A DNA stretch of 64,000 nt from NCBI GenBank assembly GCA_036346375.1, contig CM070515.1:13538423-13602422 (forward strand). Reading direction: 5' to 3'. The translations under genes and the position numbers were made by a program. The notes beneath the pieces were generated by a model. It worked only from the letters and a program-made list of their open reading frames with translations, searched no databases and had not been told where the DNA came from. The DNA comes from Guadua angustifolia. Lineage: Eukaryota; Streptophyta; Magnoliopsida; Poales; Poaceae. Of this stretch, positions 20,626 to 31,237 are shown in pieces (position 1 is the stretch's first letter; the number at the start of each line of letters is the position of its first letter).

Positions 20626-22472
20626 TTAGAACTCCATTTTCATGTGGCCTGCTTGCAACTGACCTGTGCCAATTACACAATTAACACACGTTAGCGAAAT
20701 GTCATACTTAAAGTGTACAAGAATTTAGCAGACCATTATCGATTTTACCAACCATGGAAGCTCTGTGCTGAAACCCCATTCTCCTGGCTCTCTCCGTTGT
20801 CGATATGGAAAACACTTTGGAGATCATCCTCCCAGAAGTTCCTTTGCTGAGAAGTGTACAACGACTATATTAGGATAAGATTCCTAATGATTCTTCATTA
20901 AGTGGATAATAACTTCATTAGGCAACAATCACCTGCTGCAAGTTTGTGCTGGCTATTCCATCCTCAAAAGCGTATTGTGCATTTGTAGCCTGAGATAGAG
21001 CCAAATCTAATTGATTCAGGGTGCATTGGTTCTCCATGCTGTTTGGAACAAACGATTGGAAAACATCTCCTTGGTCACTAAACGGAATAACCGAATTGGA
21101 ACCTTCCAGTGTGAAAACCGAACTCGCTGAAGGGCCACAGGCTTGGTACATCTGAATTGTATTAGCGAGGATGTAAGTAACAACTCGTTCAATACATCAC
21201 AAGGCATGATAAACAGGAGATAATTCAAGCTCACATCTTTGTGTAGGAGTGTAGGCAGGTTACTGAAGTCAAGTGGATTCACAGTTGCCAGCTTCATAGA
21301 CAGGAACTGAAGCCACAAAACAGCAAAATTGATCAGAATTCTTGTGACGCATCCCATGGCATTATACAATTTCAGCAGCCATGATCTTACCTCGACTTGC
21401 CGTTGCAGCGACTGCACATAGTTTATGATCTCATCAAGCATGAGTGCCTTGCCAATGACCTACAATTACAAACAACATTTGGCCTAGCAAATTATTAACC
21501 TTGTGCATAAAGACTATCAACTTCTTGTTCTTTTCGGTTTCTCATTCAGAAATCACTAATTGATACCTTATTGCATCCTGGAACCAGGTCCTGGAGAGCC
21601 TTCATCCTCTGGCTGATCCTCTCCTTCTCACCTACGAAATGTAGAAAGCAATTCAATATACCGCGAACGAATTCAACGAACTGGAAAAAATATAGTACCA
21701 GCATGAACAGAATTGTACCCTCTCCGCGAGGCTGTGGCTATCAGTTGCCTGGCCTCTCCTCGCCCGGACATGGACGTAGTCCTTGGGGGGCTCTACCGGC
21801 TTGGAGTTCTTCCCCTTGCCCTCCTTCTGCCCGCTGTCCTCGACGGAGCTGTCGCTCCCGGCCTGCTCCTCCTTTGGCTTTACAGGGCTCTCATTCTTCT
21901 CGCCCTCCTCCGTCTTGGACCTCTTGGCATCCGATTCCTTATGCTCCCCTACCTGCAACCAGAATTGACGCATCCGTCAGTGTCAGTGGCACGCAGCAAG
22001 AGCGAGCCGGCTAATTAGCCAACAAAGGGAAGCTCACCTGGCAAGAGGTGCTCAAGGGAGGCTCCTTGCCTTTACCTTTGGCCGCCGGGGCCTTCCTCTT
22101 CTTGGCACTGGCGTCCTTCACCGCCGAGGCAGGGTCGGACACGGAGGACGTCTCCCGCGAGCCGCACCCACCGCCGCCGAACTCGCCATTGCTCGCGGCG
22201 GGGGCCGGCGGGGGCATCCCGAAGAGCCCGGCGGCCCCGGGGAAGCGCTGCCCGTTAAAGCTGGACAGCCGCGCCGCCCGCTCCGCGAACCCCGGGTCGC
22301 CGCAGAACTTCTCCAGGCAGTCCCCACCAGCGCCGGCCGCCGCAGCCGCCGCGACGCCGTCCAGCACCGGCATGCCGCCCAGCACACCATAGTCAAGCCT
22401 CGGCGAAGAGCTGAGCAGGCTGGCAATGTAATCACCCCCGCCACCGCCGCCCGCACCGGCCCTGCCCTCCAT
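20626..22472 (-). CDS. bHLH transcription factor (BEE/CIB/BPE type), with a 1-nt frame break in the basic region
   Basis: Eight coding exons can be read on the minus strand with GT-AG borders: 22472-22038 (ATG at 22472), 21952-21719, 21631-21567, 21459-21391, 21306-21235, 21151-20933, 20846-20753 and 20663-20626 (TAA). The product would be about 408 aa: a Gly/Ala-rich N-terminus, a Lys/Glu-rich acidic segment, then a bHLH domain starting at SHSLAER, continuing ISQRMKALQDLVPGCNK and LMLDEIINYVQSLQRQVE, and a Gln/Ser-rich tail ending MKMEF. It should be a nuclear protein that binds E-box/G-box DNA as a dimer. The third exon is 65 nt; relatives need 66 (22 codons), so the frame breaks inside the DNA-binding basic region. 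Either the allele is mutant, the base call is wrong, or an acceptor a few bases downstream is used. The other exons are in phase and intact, so decay is recent if real. An in-frame ATG at 22544 also exists; the MEGRAG start was chosen by its match to remembered relatives. Confidence 0.88.
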
Positions 22473-22589
22473 CGCGGCCGCAAGAAACCAACCACCAGGG
22501 CACCGTCCAAGAACCGACCGCCCTTTCTCTGCCGACTCAAGCAAAGGCGCCTCCTTTAGGTGGCGAATCGGAAGCAGAGGCCCAGACTT

Positions 22590-22596
22590 TATAGTG
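22590..22596 (-). promoter_or_regulatory. Probable TATA box of the bHLH gene
   Basis: The minus strand reads TATAAAG here, about 120 bp upstream of the chosen ATG at 22472, leaving room for a short 5'UTR. The next 300 bp upstream is C/T-rich on the coding strand, as in many grass promoters. Confidence 0.5.
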
Positions 22597-23266
22597 GAGC
22601 GAGGAAAGGAGGAAGAGTGAGGGGAGAGAGACTTGGGGAGGAAGGAGAGCGGTGGATGCTTGAGGGATTGAGATATGGGCTGGAGGTCAAAGTGGTGGTG
22701 GTAGTGAACTGGGGATGCCCCGCAGCAGCTGGAAGGGGGACTTCAATGGAATCCTTGTTCAGTTGTTCGTTCCAGCCTTTTCGATTGGGATTGGAGGATG
22801 CAGCTTTTCCCGACTGCGCCACTGCCCGTCCCCTTTTAAGCTCGTCCCCCAGCCAGCTCGGTAACGGGCAGTTGTAAATTCGTAGCCCGGCGGTGGCCTC
22901 GCTCTTGGACGATGCAGAGGTGATCGGCTCGCAGGGCTGAGATCGCCGGAGGCTCAAATTAAAATTGCTTCGATTACATCGGTTAATAAGTTTAAAACTG
23001 AAATAAGTCTATCTCAAATTAAAAAAATGTTAATAAGGCTCAGTTGGATAGTAACTTGTTAGTTTGAATTTGAAATAACCTTTTAAAAGAGAAATAAAAT
23101 GATCTTATGTTAAATTATATCAACCTCGAAAGAAACTCGATAATAACTTCTTAAGCTTGATAGCCAGTCTGGGCTCGTATGCATCCACACAAGGTATCAC
23201 TTTATACCAGCATTGAGAAATGCTATATCACCAGACGCTAAGATTGATTGTTTCCTCTAGTATAAA

Positions 23267-23440
23267 TTACTTCCTTCGTTCATGAACTGATGTTATTCTG
23301 GATCCTTGCAAAAAAAAAATGCTAAGACACATCTACAAAATACCATATTACCTCCTTGCATTATATCTTTAGATAGTTTCAATATGTAGTTAGAAAAAAA
23401 AAATTGAATACTAGAATAGCATATATTTGAGAATGCAGGG
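23267..23440. mobile_element. Stowaway-like MITE relic upstream of the bHLH gene
   Basis: The left part (CTTCCTTCGTTCATGAACTG) and right part (TAGAATAGCATATATTTGAG) resemble the ends of the Stowaway at 14690-15418, whose right end also has TAGAATAGCATGTATT. The right TIR is blurred by the 51-bp duplication. Weakly supported. Confidence 0.4.
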
Positions 23441-23522
23441 GTTATCTGGCACCCTTCTCTCTCCAAGAGGCTTATATTTGAGAATGGAGGGGTTATCTGG
23501 CACCCTTCTCTCTCCAAGAGGA
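23422..23522. repeat. 51-bp tandem duplication
   Basis: The unit at 23422-23472 is repeated at 23473-23522 with only a few changes; both contain GGGGTTATCTGGCACCC and CTCTCCAAGAGG. It explains the internally repeated minus-strand ORF at 23293-23517. Confidence 0.9.
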
Positions 23523-23584
23523 AGCTTTGCCGTATTTGGCCTCCTTGTATATTATTTTCACTTTTGGCCCTTTTCCAAATGAAT

Positions 23585-23891
23585 TTGCAAATCTATCCCT
23601 GTTCTCGACTGTTGAAGCACCAATAGGTGACATGTGTCACCTACCACGCTATCTTACCACATAGGCCGTCAACACCGTAACTTCCCTTCCTGCCGAGCTC
23701 GGTTACTATGGTACCCGTCCTGCGAGCGTTACCCTAGCTCAGCACCAAACTCCTTCCATGGTCGCCCAAGCTACCGTGGTACACAGGTACAACAAGTGAT
23801 ATGTGTCCTTTATCGCTACTTTCGCAATTAGAGAAGAGGCTATTTTTATGAATTTATTCGCATGGACCAGAGTTGCAAAAAAAAAAAATGT
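23585..23891. mobile_element. Non-autonomous element with poly-A/T-edged ends, copy 1
   Basis: The left edge reads TTTGCAAATCTATCCCTG and the right edge GGACCAGAGTTGC followed by a run of A, an inverted pair. The inside shares ACATGTGTCAC and CCACGCTATCTTACC with copy 2 at 25917-26213. No target duplication could be fixed. A Mutator-like origin is possible. Confidence 0.5.
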
Positions 23892-25916
23892 GTTAGGAGG
23901 CTAAAGAAGCTAAGGATTTGAGTGAGACCCACCCTCTTCCCTAACTCTCATACATGAGTGCATTAATTTCTTATTTGACTTAGAATTGGTACTGGACTAG
24001 CCCCGGTGCTAGCTTGGCACCTCCCTTTATGTGTAGCACCAGTAAAAAGCATATCACACGATTTTGGTACTGGTAAAGCGACGCGTTGTGGATGGTCTAA
24101 TATCCAAGTATATTGAACCGTCTCTACTAACTATTGAAATTGGTGCAAATAATCCTGACAAGGGTTGTCGATCAAATCAACACTTCATGGTTAAGTTTCT
24201 AAAGACTAGACCCGTATACTGAGGGTCAGTTAACATAACAGTTATGTCTATAACTACAATTCAAAGGAGACCGTATTCCTTTTAGTAAGAAGCTGGTCGA
24301 AAACCATGACCAGTTAAGATCAAGAGACGACCAATCATACTATTTATAAACCTTGATTAGGTAAATCATTTAGAAGATAAGGCAGTTTTCTACGTGATTA
24401 ATGTGACAGAGGTTATTAATGCATCTAAGAACTTACAACATTTAGCGAAAGGACATAACAATCGACAAAAGAGAGAGATGGTTCAAAACTTACCGTAGAC
24501 TCATGCGTAATGCGTATGCAGGAGTATTAACTGTCACCTCTTAGGTGTGTATAAATAGAAAGGCTTGCGTGCTCCAAAAGATCAATCTGACTACAATCTC
24601 ATTTCTGTAATATTCTTTCTATCTACAACAATAAAGTTTCTACTGGATGATGCTATTATATTTTATTTTTTCTATAAGTTTGAGAGGTCCCAATCATGTA
24701 CAAGCTTTGGTTGACATGGCATACTAATAGTCAAATGTGTGCTGAAGTGGCACATCAATCAATAACACAGGTGCCGAAAACACGGTGGGATTCATCTATC
24801 AATCTCTACTCGCTCCTCTCTTCTTCCTCTTTTCCCAACTGCTAATAGACCTGTGAATATATCCACTGATCCAATGTATAGTGTGTTTAAGTGGTAACTT
24901 CAGAAGTGAGTGTCACATCAGCTGAAGCTGCCACCAAAACTTATATTCTAATGCATATACGGTAGTTTCAAGGTGGGTCTACAAATATATAACACTTAGC
25001 AAAAAAATTTTTTTGCCCGACAGTGAATGCAATTACAAAAATAACCTCATCAGCTGCTAGCAAGCCATAAGCTATCATCCTTGCCGATTTGGCATCCCTC
25101 TTCTAACAGTTAGAGCTTATTCTATACACATTCTAGATTGCCTTCAGGATTTCAGGAATATTATGTTGTACATGCTATCAGGAAATAAGAAGCAAAATTG
25201 AAATAAACAAAAAGAAAAGTGTGAAACGCAAGTTGTCATACGCATCATGCGGCGCATCCAAGCAAGGGGCCGGTGCACATTGCAAACACTTGTCTGAATT
25301 TAAGGATAGCCAAACTTCTGTTTGCCCTTCTTTCTTTCTGATGTATCATTGCACATTTCGAGGGAAATGTAGGCGCTATTTAGACATGAGATAATTAGCT
25401 ATGATATGCAAAATTTGTACATGCATGCTGATAGCTACTAATAAGCAGTAGGCATTTATACGTGCACGCTAATAGGCACTAGTAGCAGCTGCTTAAATGT
25501 ACTACTTCTCAACGAGAGAAATTAGATGGGTTTTGGAGAACCTTGTGCCTAATTGTTAAGCCAAAAATAGTATGTGAGATAGAACCATCGATTTTTTTTG
25601 AAGAGCTGGACGGCCCACACACATCCTGTGGAAGATAATCCTCGTGGATAATTCCATCTGCCTAACATTTCATCACCTTCCCGTGCGTGCATGGTGTTGA
25701 GATTCAGAGGCTGCCGAGATTACTTTCTACAAAGGGAAGAGGAGGACCCATCCTTGCTTGATGCCACGGCTTCCACGAGCTCAGAAACTTAATGCATCAA
25801 TGGAAGGTTAGATCCCACAAAATTAATTGCTCATAGATTAAAAAAAAGAAAGAAAGAACTTCCACGTACATAAGTACATGCACGATCTCATTATCACTTT
25901 TCTAGCCTTCTGACAA
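23892..25916. other. Intergenic/repeat-derived DNA, no gene recognised
   Basis: Short CCGGTGCTAGC and GGTACTGG words near 23985-24080 suggest a fragment of a CACTA-like or LTR element. The stretch to about 24900 has no open frame of interest. Nothing else could be assigned. Confidence 0.35.
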
Positions 25917-26213
25917 TTTTTTTTTGCAAATCTGTTCCTTTACTGTATGTAATTATAAAAATAGCCATAATTCCAACCACGGAAGCGCCAGCAGTCGACA
26001 CGTGTCACATGCCACGCTCTCTCACCGCCGAAGGAGCTACCGAGTTTTGATAGCTCAGTAAGCATTATAGCTACCGAGGTTCTATAGCTCAGTAGCTCCT
26101 TCCATGATACAAGAGAGCGGCTAGTGACACTTATCACCTGTCAGAGCTTTCGTGATCAGGATAAAGTTATTTTTATAATTACATTAGGAAGGGGTCCGAT
26201 TTGTAAAAAAAAA
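25917..26213. mobile_element. Non-autonomous element with poly-A/T-edged ends, copy 2
   Basis: The left end TTTTTTTTGCAAATCTGTTC pairs with the right end AGGGGTCCGATTTGTAAAAA. The centre is itself a foldback: GGAGCTACCGAG and TATAGCTCAGTAGCTCC alternate in both orientations. It shares ACACGTGTCAC and CCACGCTCTCTCACC with copy 1. No coding capacity. Confidence 0.6.
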
Positions 26214-26645
26214 ATACATGAGACGGGTAGAAAGGTAGAAAAGTGACAGCTTCGAGAAGCCACCGCATATCTCTTTTTGCAAGTAGCAGAATGTGTTTTG
26301 AATCCACGACTACAAGCACCGTAGCTTTGTGATCTACCACTACTATACTATATGCGCAACTCCAAGATGAAAATTAGCCAATTTGCAATGGTAAGGGATG
26401 ACCAAGACAGATTGACAGAGCGCATCATTTTACATCGAATGTTCTTCTATCTCCATACCATTTCACTCTTGCGACATAATTAAACTATATTCAAGTGGCT
26501 TTGATCATCTTTTTTTCACAATAAACATGTCACAACTGAGCGTTCAAACCAAGTTTAGCTGTAATAGTTTCGTACGCCGAAACCATGCATGATGGACTTC
26601 TAAGCAGGAATTTGACAACTCACAAGTGGCGTTCATTTGAATATT

Positions 26646-26873
26646 GGGAAAATTCGTTTTGAGCCATTGCAAATATGCACGTTTTGAAATCTGCCATTAC
26701 ACTTCGCCGACTCCAGTAGGGGCCAACATTATTCTCGCGAGTTTGAAATATGCCATTTTATACGTCCTCCTCCGCCTCGGGCCCACCTGCAGGTCACCAA
26801 TCTTTCGTATTCCCCACTCTGCCCCCGCCCCCTGCCGACAAAATTCCCCACCCCCATTGAAGAACCCTAAGCC
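26646..26873. repeat. Left TIR of the MULE
   Basis: It matches 30999-31228 in inverted orientation, with small indels near 26810-26840. The shared inner limit is the AAGAACCCTAAGC block. Mutator TIRs hold the transposase binding site and promoter. Confidence 0.9.
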
Positions 26874-27231
26874 CGGACGCCTCTTCTTCGTTTCCCTTCC
26901 GATTTCCCCCAACCCGAGTGGCGAGTGGCGGAGGAGCAAGCGACCTCGACAGCGGGCGAGTGGTGAAGGCACGCGACAAGCAGAGGCGATCGAGAGGCAA
27001 GGCAAGGCGACTGGCGGGGGGAGATGGAGGTTCCCGAAGCAAGTGGTGCTGGTTCCTCTTTTCCCAAACAGTGAGTTGTCCAAATCTCTCTCTCCCTTTC
27101 ATGTTGTGCTAACGGTAGAGTGCACCCGCCCCTGTATGAACATGTTGTTGTTGTGTTTTGCGGTTAGAATCTAATTAGTCCCATTTGCGGGTAGGTACTG
27201 GTTCACGATAGAGCTTAAGGTTCAAGGATTT

Positions 27232-28071
27232 GTGAGCAAAGAGTCGGGTAGGAAAAGCTATCTGTGCGGTTTTTCTCGAAATTGGATAGTGGATTCGGAG
27301 AGCTGTTCAATGGATTTCCTTATGAAAAGCTTAAGTGCGGAATTGAAATGGAGTGTGAACCAGACTGCTAAGGTTTGGTACTTTGACAAAATAATGGGTG
27401 AGGATGTTAGCTTAGTCGATGACAGTCAGCTTGTAGGTTTGTTTGAAATGTACCAACCCGAGAAACATTTTGAGTTAATTATAGCAGTGTTTGACAAAAA
27501 GGTTGTGGAGGAAAATGAGTGTTCCATAGAGCCTCTGTGTGTTGTGCATCCTCCATGCGGTCCTAGAGAGAAAAGCCAGGAAGCAACTACATCTAAACCT
27601 GCAAATGAAAATGCAGCTGCAACTGAGGCTGACGTGTTTGACATTGAAGAGGAGTATGTTGGTGTGAATGATGAGCACTTATATGGTGCTCCTCCAAGTA
27701 CACATCAAACTGACTTTGACTTTGACTTTGAACCACAAACACATGGATCTGCGAATTTGGACAATCTTCTTAGCCGGCCGGCACTTCCTTGGCGATGGGG
27801 TTGCACCGGAAGAGGCAGAGGTGATGATGTAGACCCTCAGGAAGTAAATGTGTTGCTTGATCCTGATGAGCCAGATATTAGGAAAGGGGCTTTATTTCCT
27901 GATATTGTAGCGTTCAGAAAAGCTATTAGGCACTATGCCATTAAGAGGGGGTTTGAATTTTCTGGTTTAAGGACTGATAAAACAAGATTCATTGCTATTT
28001 GCTCATATGAGGATGTCCTTGGCGATTCATGCTTCCAGTGCAGGATGAACGCGCAATCAAAGTTAGAATGA
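27232..28071 (+). pseudogene. MuDR transposase N-terminal part
   Basis: The 279-codon frame has a divergent N-terminus, an acidic middle (including a DFDFDFE run), and near its end the MuDR N-terminal domain: a PDEPDIRKGALF block followed by AFRKAIRHYAIKRGFEF and ICSYED. In the family this domain precedes the DDE catalytic core and helps bind TIR DNA. Here the frame stops at 28071, just after CFQCRMNAQSKLE, before the core, and the following 400 bp are full of stops. The ATG at 27232 is simply the first in frame; the true start may be upstream, inside the TIR-proximal region. Confidence 0.75.
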
Positions 28072-28449
28072 TGTATAACTTCAATTATGCATGTTAATTT
28101 TGCATGTTAATGTTCATATGTTGATGCTTCCCCATGTTTCTTTGTGCGAGATAAAGGTGCTTCCTTTTGATCACAATTGTCCAACAAGAAAGTTGATGGA
28201 TGGGAAGATGGCAACTCAAGAATGGATTCTTCGATAGGATTGCCGCTGGGTTAAGACCAACCTACGAAGGGAGCAAAGGATGCAAAAGAGAAGTTGGAAG
28301 AAACGACGAGATTAAACTGAAATATTCCAAGGCTTGGGCGGGGCATGAGGCTAGCTCTAGACCAGATTCATGGCAAGTATGAAGAAAGCTTCCAGCCTCT
28401 TCAAGCTGGAAGGCGAGAGGTTGAGAAAAGGGATCTGGATCCCTCATTG

Positions 28450-28720
28450 ACATTGACCGAAGAAAGAAGGTAACAACATGTATTTCAAGAGAATTTTTGT
28501 TTGCTTCAATGCATGTAGAGATGGTTTCTTGGTGGTTGTAGACCATACCTAGGTGTAGATTCAACGACTCTCCTTTGGAAAGTACATGTGTCGGTTGGCC
28601 TCGGCTACTAGTGTTGATGGGCACAATTGGCTCTTCTATGTAGCATATGCTATTTTTGCATCCAAACAGAGGACAACTGGTCAGTTCATGCGACTTTTAT
28701 GAGAGTCAGAGGTTGTCCTG
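28450..28720 (+). pseudogene. Remnant of the MULE DDE transposase core
   Basis: Between the two larger ORFs the plus strand still reads FVCFNACRDGFLVGCRPYLG followed by VDST, the first catalytic-aspartate region of MULE transposases, and further on a TEDNW-type block. Frameshifts and stops interrupt it, and much of the expected core is missing before 28906. Confidence 0.7.
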
Positions 28721-28905
28721 AGGGTTTAGTGATATCCTGAGATGCTTGTAAGGGTCTAGAAAAGGTTGTTGATGTGGCTTTCCTCAAGTGAACATAGAGA
28801 GTGTATGAGGCATCTTTATGCAAATTTCATGAAGAAGTTTCGTGGACCAATCTTCACACAACACTTGTATCCAGCAGAGAAGGCGTTACATCAAGAAAAG
28901 TTTAG

Positions 28906-29772
28906 ATGGCACATGGGATGATCTTTCAAGCCCACCCAGATGCCATAGAATGGCTAGAGAAACATCATCCGAGGATTTGGTACAGGTGTGGATTTTCAGA
29001 AGAGAGTAAGTGTGACTACCTGACCAATAATGTCTCTGAGAGTTTCAATAATCAAATAAAGGGATACAAGGCCCTCCATCTCCATGAGCTAGTCGACACA
29101 GTTAGAGAGTTAATTATGGAAAAGATGGCTCTAAGGAGAATGTTAGCAAGGCAGATGGAAGATGGCATACTTCCAAATGTGATGAAGGAGTTGAATAAAG
29201 CAAGTACGAGATTAAGAATTGTGAAAATTGCAAGGAGTGATGATGACTTGGCAGAGGTAACATTGGTGGATCCAGATAATGTGACAAGAAGGCACACTGT
29301 ACACTTGGCCAACCAAAAGTGCTCATGTAGGCAGTGGCAGGTAACAGGCAAGCCCTGCAGCCATGCATTGGGTTGGATTTGTGCTAACAGAGGTGTCAAA
29401 ATTGAAGACTTTGTCCATTGCTATTACTCTGTGCAGAAGTTCAGGGCTGCCTATGATCAGACCATTCCAACCATGCCTGATAGATCTCAGTGGCCTGTGG
29501 TGGATCTTGGCTTCAAGGTTCATCCACCAAAACCGAAAAGAGCGAGGAAGGCCAAGAGCACAAAGAATGAAGGGTTTCTAGAACACAGGGCTAGAAGCTG
29601 TCAAGTGTCGAAGATGTGGAGCATTTGGGCACTTTCAAAAGACTTGCAAGCTTGCGAAGCACAAGATGAGGGAGCACAAGTGGTACCAGTCAAGGAGAAC
29701 CAAAGAAGAGGTAAAAAACTAATTAAACTTCTCATACTTCATTTATTATCTTTATTAATTGGGAAAATTTGA
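28906..29772 (+). pseudogene. MULE transposase C-terminal part with SWIM zinc finger
   Basis: The 288-codon frame holds the C-terminal half of a MuDR-type transposase. An SESFNNQIK block (end of the catalytic domain) comes first, then a helical region, then a SWIM zinc finger CSCRQWQVTGKPCSHAL (CxC...CxH, residues about 138-154), and a basic tail. SWIM fingers bind DNA or protein in these transposases. Sequence after the tail continues as Lys-rich KKK/TPKKK repeats to about 29940 in other frames. It lacks the start of the catalytic domain, so it is non-functional as a transposase. Confidence 0.85.
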
Positions 29773-30380
29773 TTCTTCATTAAATGTGTAACATGGTTAT
29801 AGGAAGAGATGCACCCTCATCTTGTGCTTGGTACCTACCAAGGAGAACCAAAGAAGATGTATAAGAAGAAGACTACACCCAAGAAGAAGATGACACCAAA
29901 AAGAAGAAGGCTCAAGCAAGATGTAGTGCACCTCTGCGAGAGTCGTTAGAAAGCTATCGATTTCCTTTGATGTAATGTTTGCTTTGATGTAATGTTATGT
30001 TGGTGAGAACACTAGATGCTATGTGAGAACACTAGAAAGCTCTCGATGTAATGTTTGCTGTTGGAGAACACTAGAGAGATGCACTCTAATGTGCTATGAA
30101 AATAAAAATACTATTTGTTGAAATTCTCTTTGTAATGTGTTTGTTCACATTTTGCTCAAGAGCCTAGCTTCAGATCATACATAAGTCAAGAATTGCTATT
30201 AGCTTCAGATCATACATTTTGCTCAAGAGCCTAGCTTCAAGAGTATAGCCGAATTTCATACATCAAGAATTGCTATTAACATGAAGTCGAATTTCATGGT
30301 ACGCCATGTTATGAGACATCCGAATTTCATACATGAGGAACAAATTATTGTTAACATGAGGCCATTGAGACAACACGAGT

Positions 30381-30845
30381 TCAAACTTTATCGATTACAA
30401 GAAGACCTAACACAACACCTACACATACAACAACTACACCTACACATAACATCCGGTTCTTCAATTGGCTAATTTGAAGCTTCATCTCCCATATTTGTTC
30501 CTTAGCCTCACCAATTTGTTGCTTCGCCTCCCATATTTGCTGCTCTAGATGAAAATTTTCTCTACTTCCTTCTCCATCCACAAAACATCCTCGCAACCCG
30601 GGTTTCATCCAGTTTCTCCAACCGACATAAATAGCCCTTGTACTCATTCTCCCACATGAAGAATCCACATGTTTTATCATTCTACATAAATCGAAACCAC
30701 AATTAGTCCAACCGAAAATAAGCACAAATTGCACAAATACAACTATCTCACCGGATATTGTTGATACACTTGTAGAATATCGCACCAAACGAATTTGGTT
30801 GCTTGCTCCAGTAGCATAACCACGGGGATCCCACACGCCGGGCAA
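30381..30845 (-). pseudogene. Antisense ORF in the MULE: possible GRF-type zinc finger/coiled-coil/TM protein, frameshifted
   Basis: The 154-codon minus-strand frame ends with a heptad-like coiled coil (repeated EQIWE/KQQIGEAK units) and a hydrophobic C-terminal segment (MLCVGVVVVCVGVVLGLLVI) that could span a membrane. In a neighbouring frame at 30600-30680 the strand reads NDKTCGFFMWENEYKGYL, close to the CGFF block of GRF zinc fingers, and NCGFDLC lies just before it in the ORF frame. Together these resemble small grass proteins with a GRF finger plus coiled coil that often occur with transposons. A frameshift separates the finger halves. Function unknown. Confidence 0.5.
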
Positions 30846-30998
30846 TCAACCATTCGTACTCCTCCTTCGATTCTTTGCCGGGTGCCGACTCGAGCCCGAC
30901 TTCATTGGACTTCGCCTCATTGCCATGGAGCTAGGGCTCGCGCCCCGCCACTTGCCCGCCGTCGAGGTCGCCTCCCTTGCCACCCCTCCGCCACTACC

Positions 30999-31228
30999 GC
31001 TTAGGGTTCTTCAATGGGGTGGGGAATTTTATAGTCTCAGGGATGAATGAGCAGGCGAGGCAGAGGGGAATCTGAAGATTGGTGACTGCGGTGGGCCCGA
31101 GGCGGAGGAGGACGATAAAATGGCATATTTCAAACTCGCGAGAATAATGTTGGCCCTTACCGAGTCGGCGAAGTATAATGGCAGATTTCAAACGTGCATA
31201 TTTGCAATGGCTCAAAACGAATTTTCCC
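30999..31228. repeat. Right TIR of the MULE
   Basis: Inverted copy of 26646-26873, ending CGAATTTTCCC directly before the TTGAATATT target duplication. Confidence 0.9.
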
Positions 31229-31237
31229 TTGAATATT

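Larger units (their letters stand above)
26646..31228 (+). mobile_element. Complete MuDR-type MULE with long TIRs, transposase decayed
   Basis: Long inverted repeats of ~230 bp (26646-26873 and 30999-31228) begin GGGAAAATTCGTTTTGAGCC and are flanked by a perfect 9-bp target duplication, TTGAATATT (26637-26645 and 31229-31237), the Mutator signature. The inside carries a MuDR-type transposase in separate broken pieces (27232-28071, about 28480-28710, 28906-29772) and an antisense ORF (30381-30845). Intact ends with a broken gene mean it might still move if a related active transposase were present, but it cannot encode one. Confidence 0.92.

Noticed and set aside
22473..22544. Upstream in-frame ATG for the bHLH gene
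   Set aside because: Would add 24 residues unlike the usual N-terminus; the MEGRAG start at 22472 fits relatives better and leaves a normal 5'UTR.
23293..23517. 74-codon minus ORF with a repeated EREGCQIT segment
   Set aside because: The repeat comes from a 51-bp tandem DNA duplication; no gene signals.
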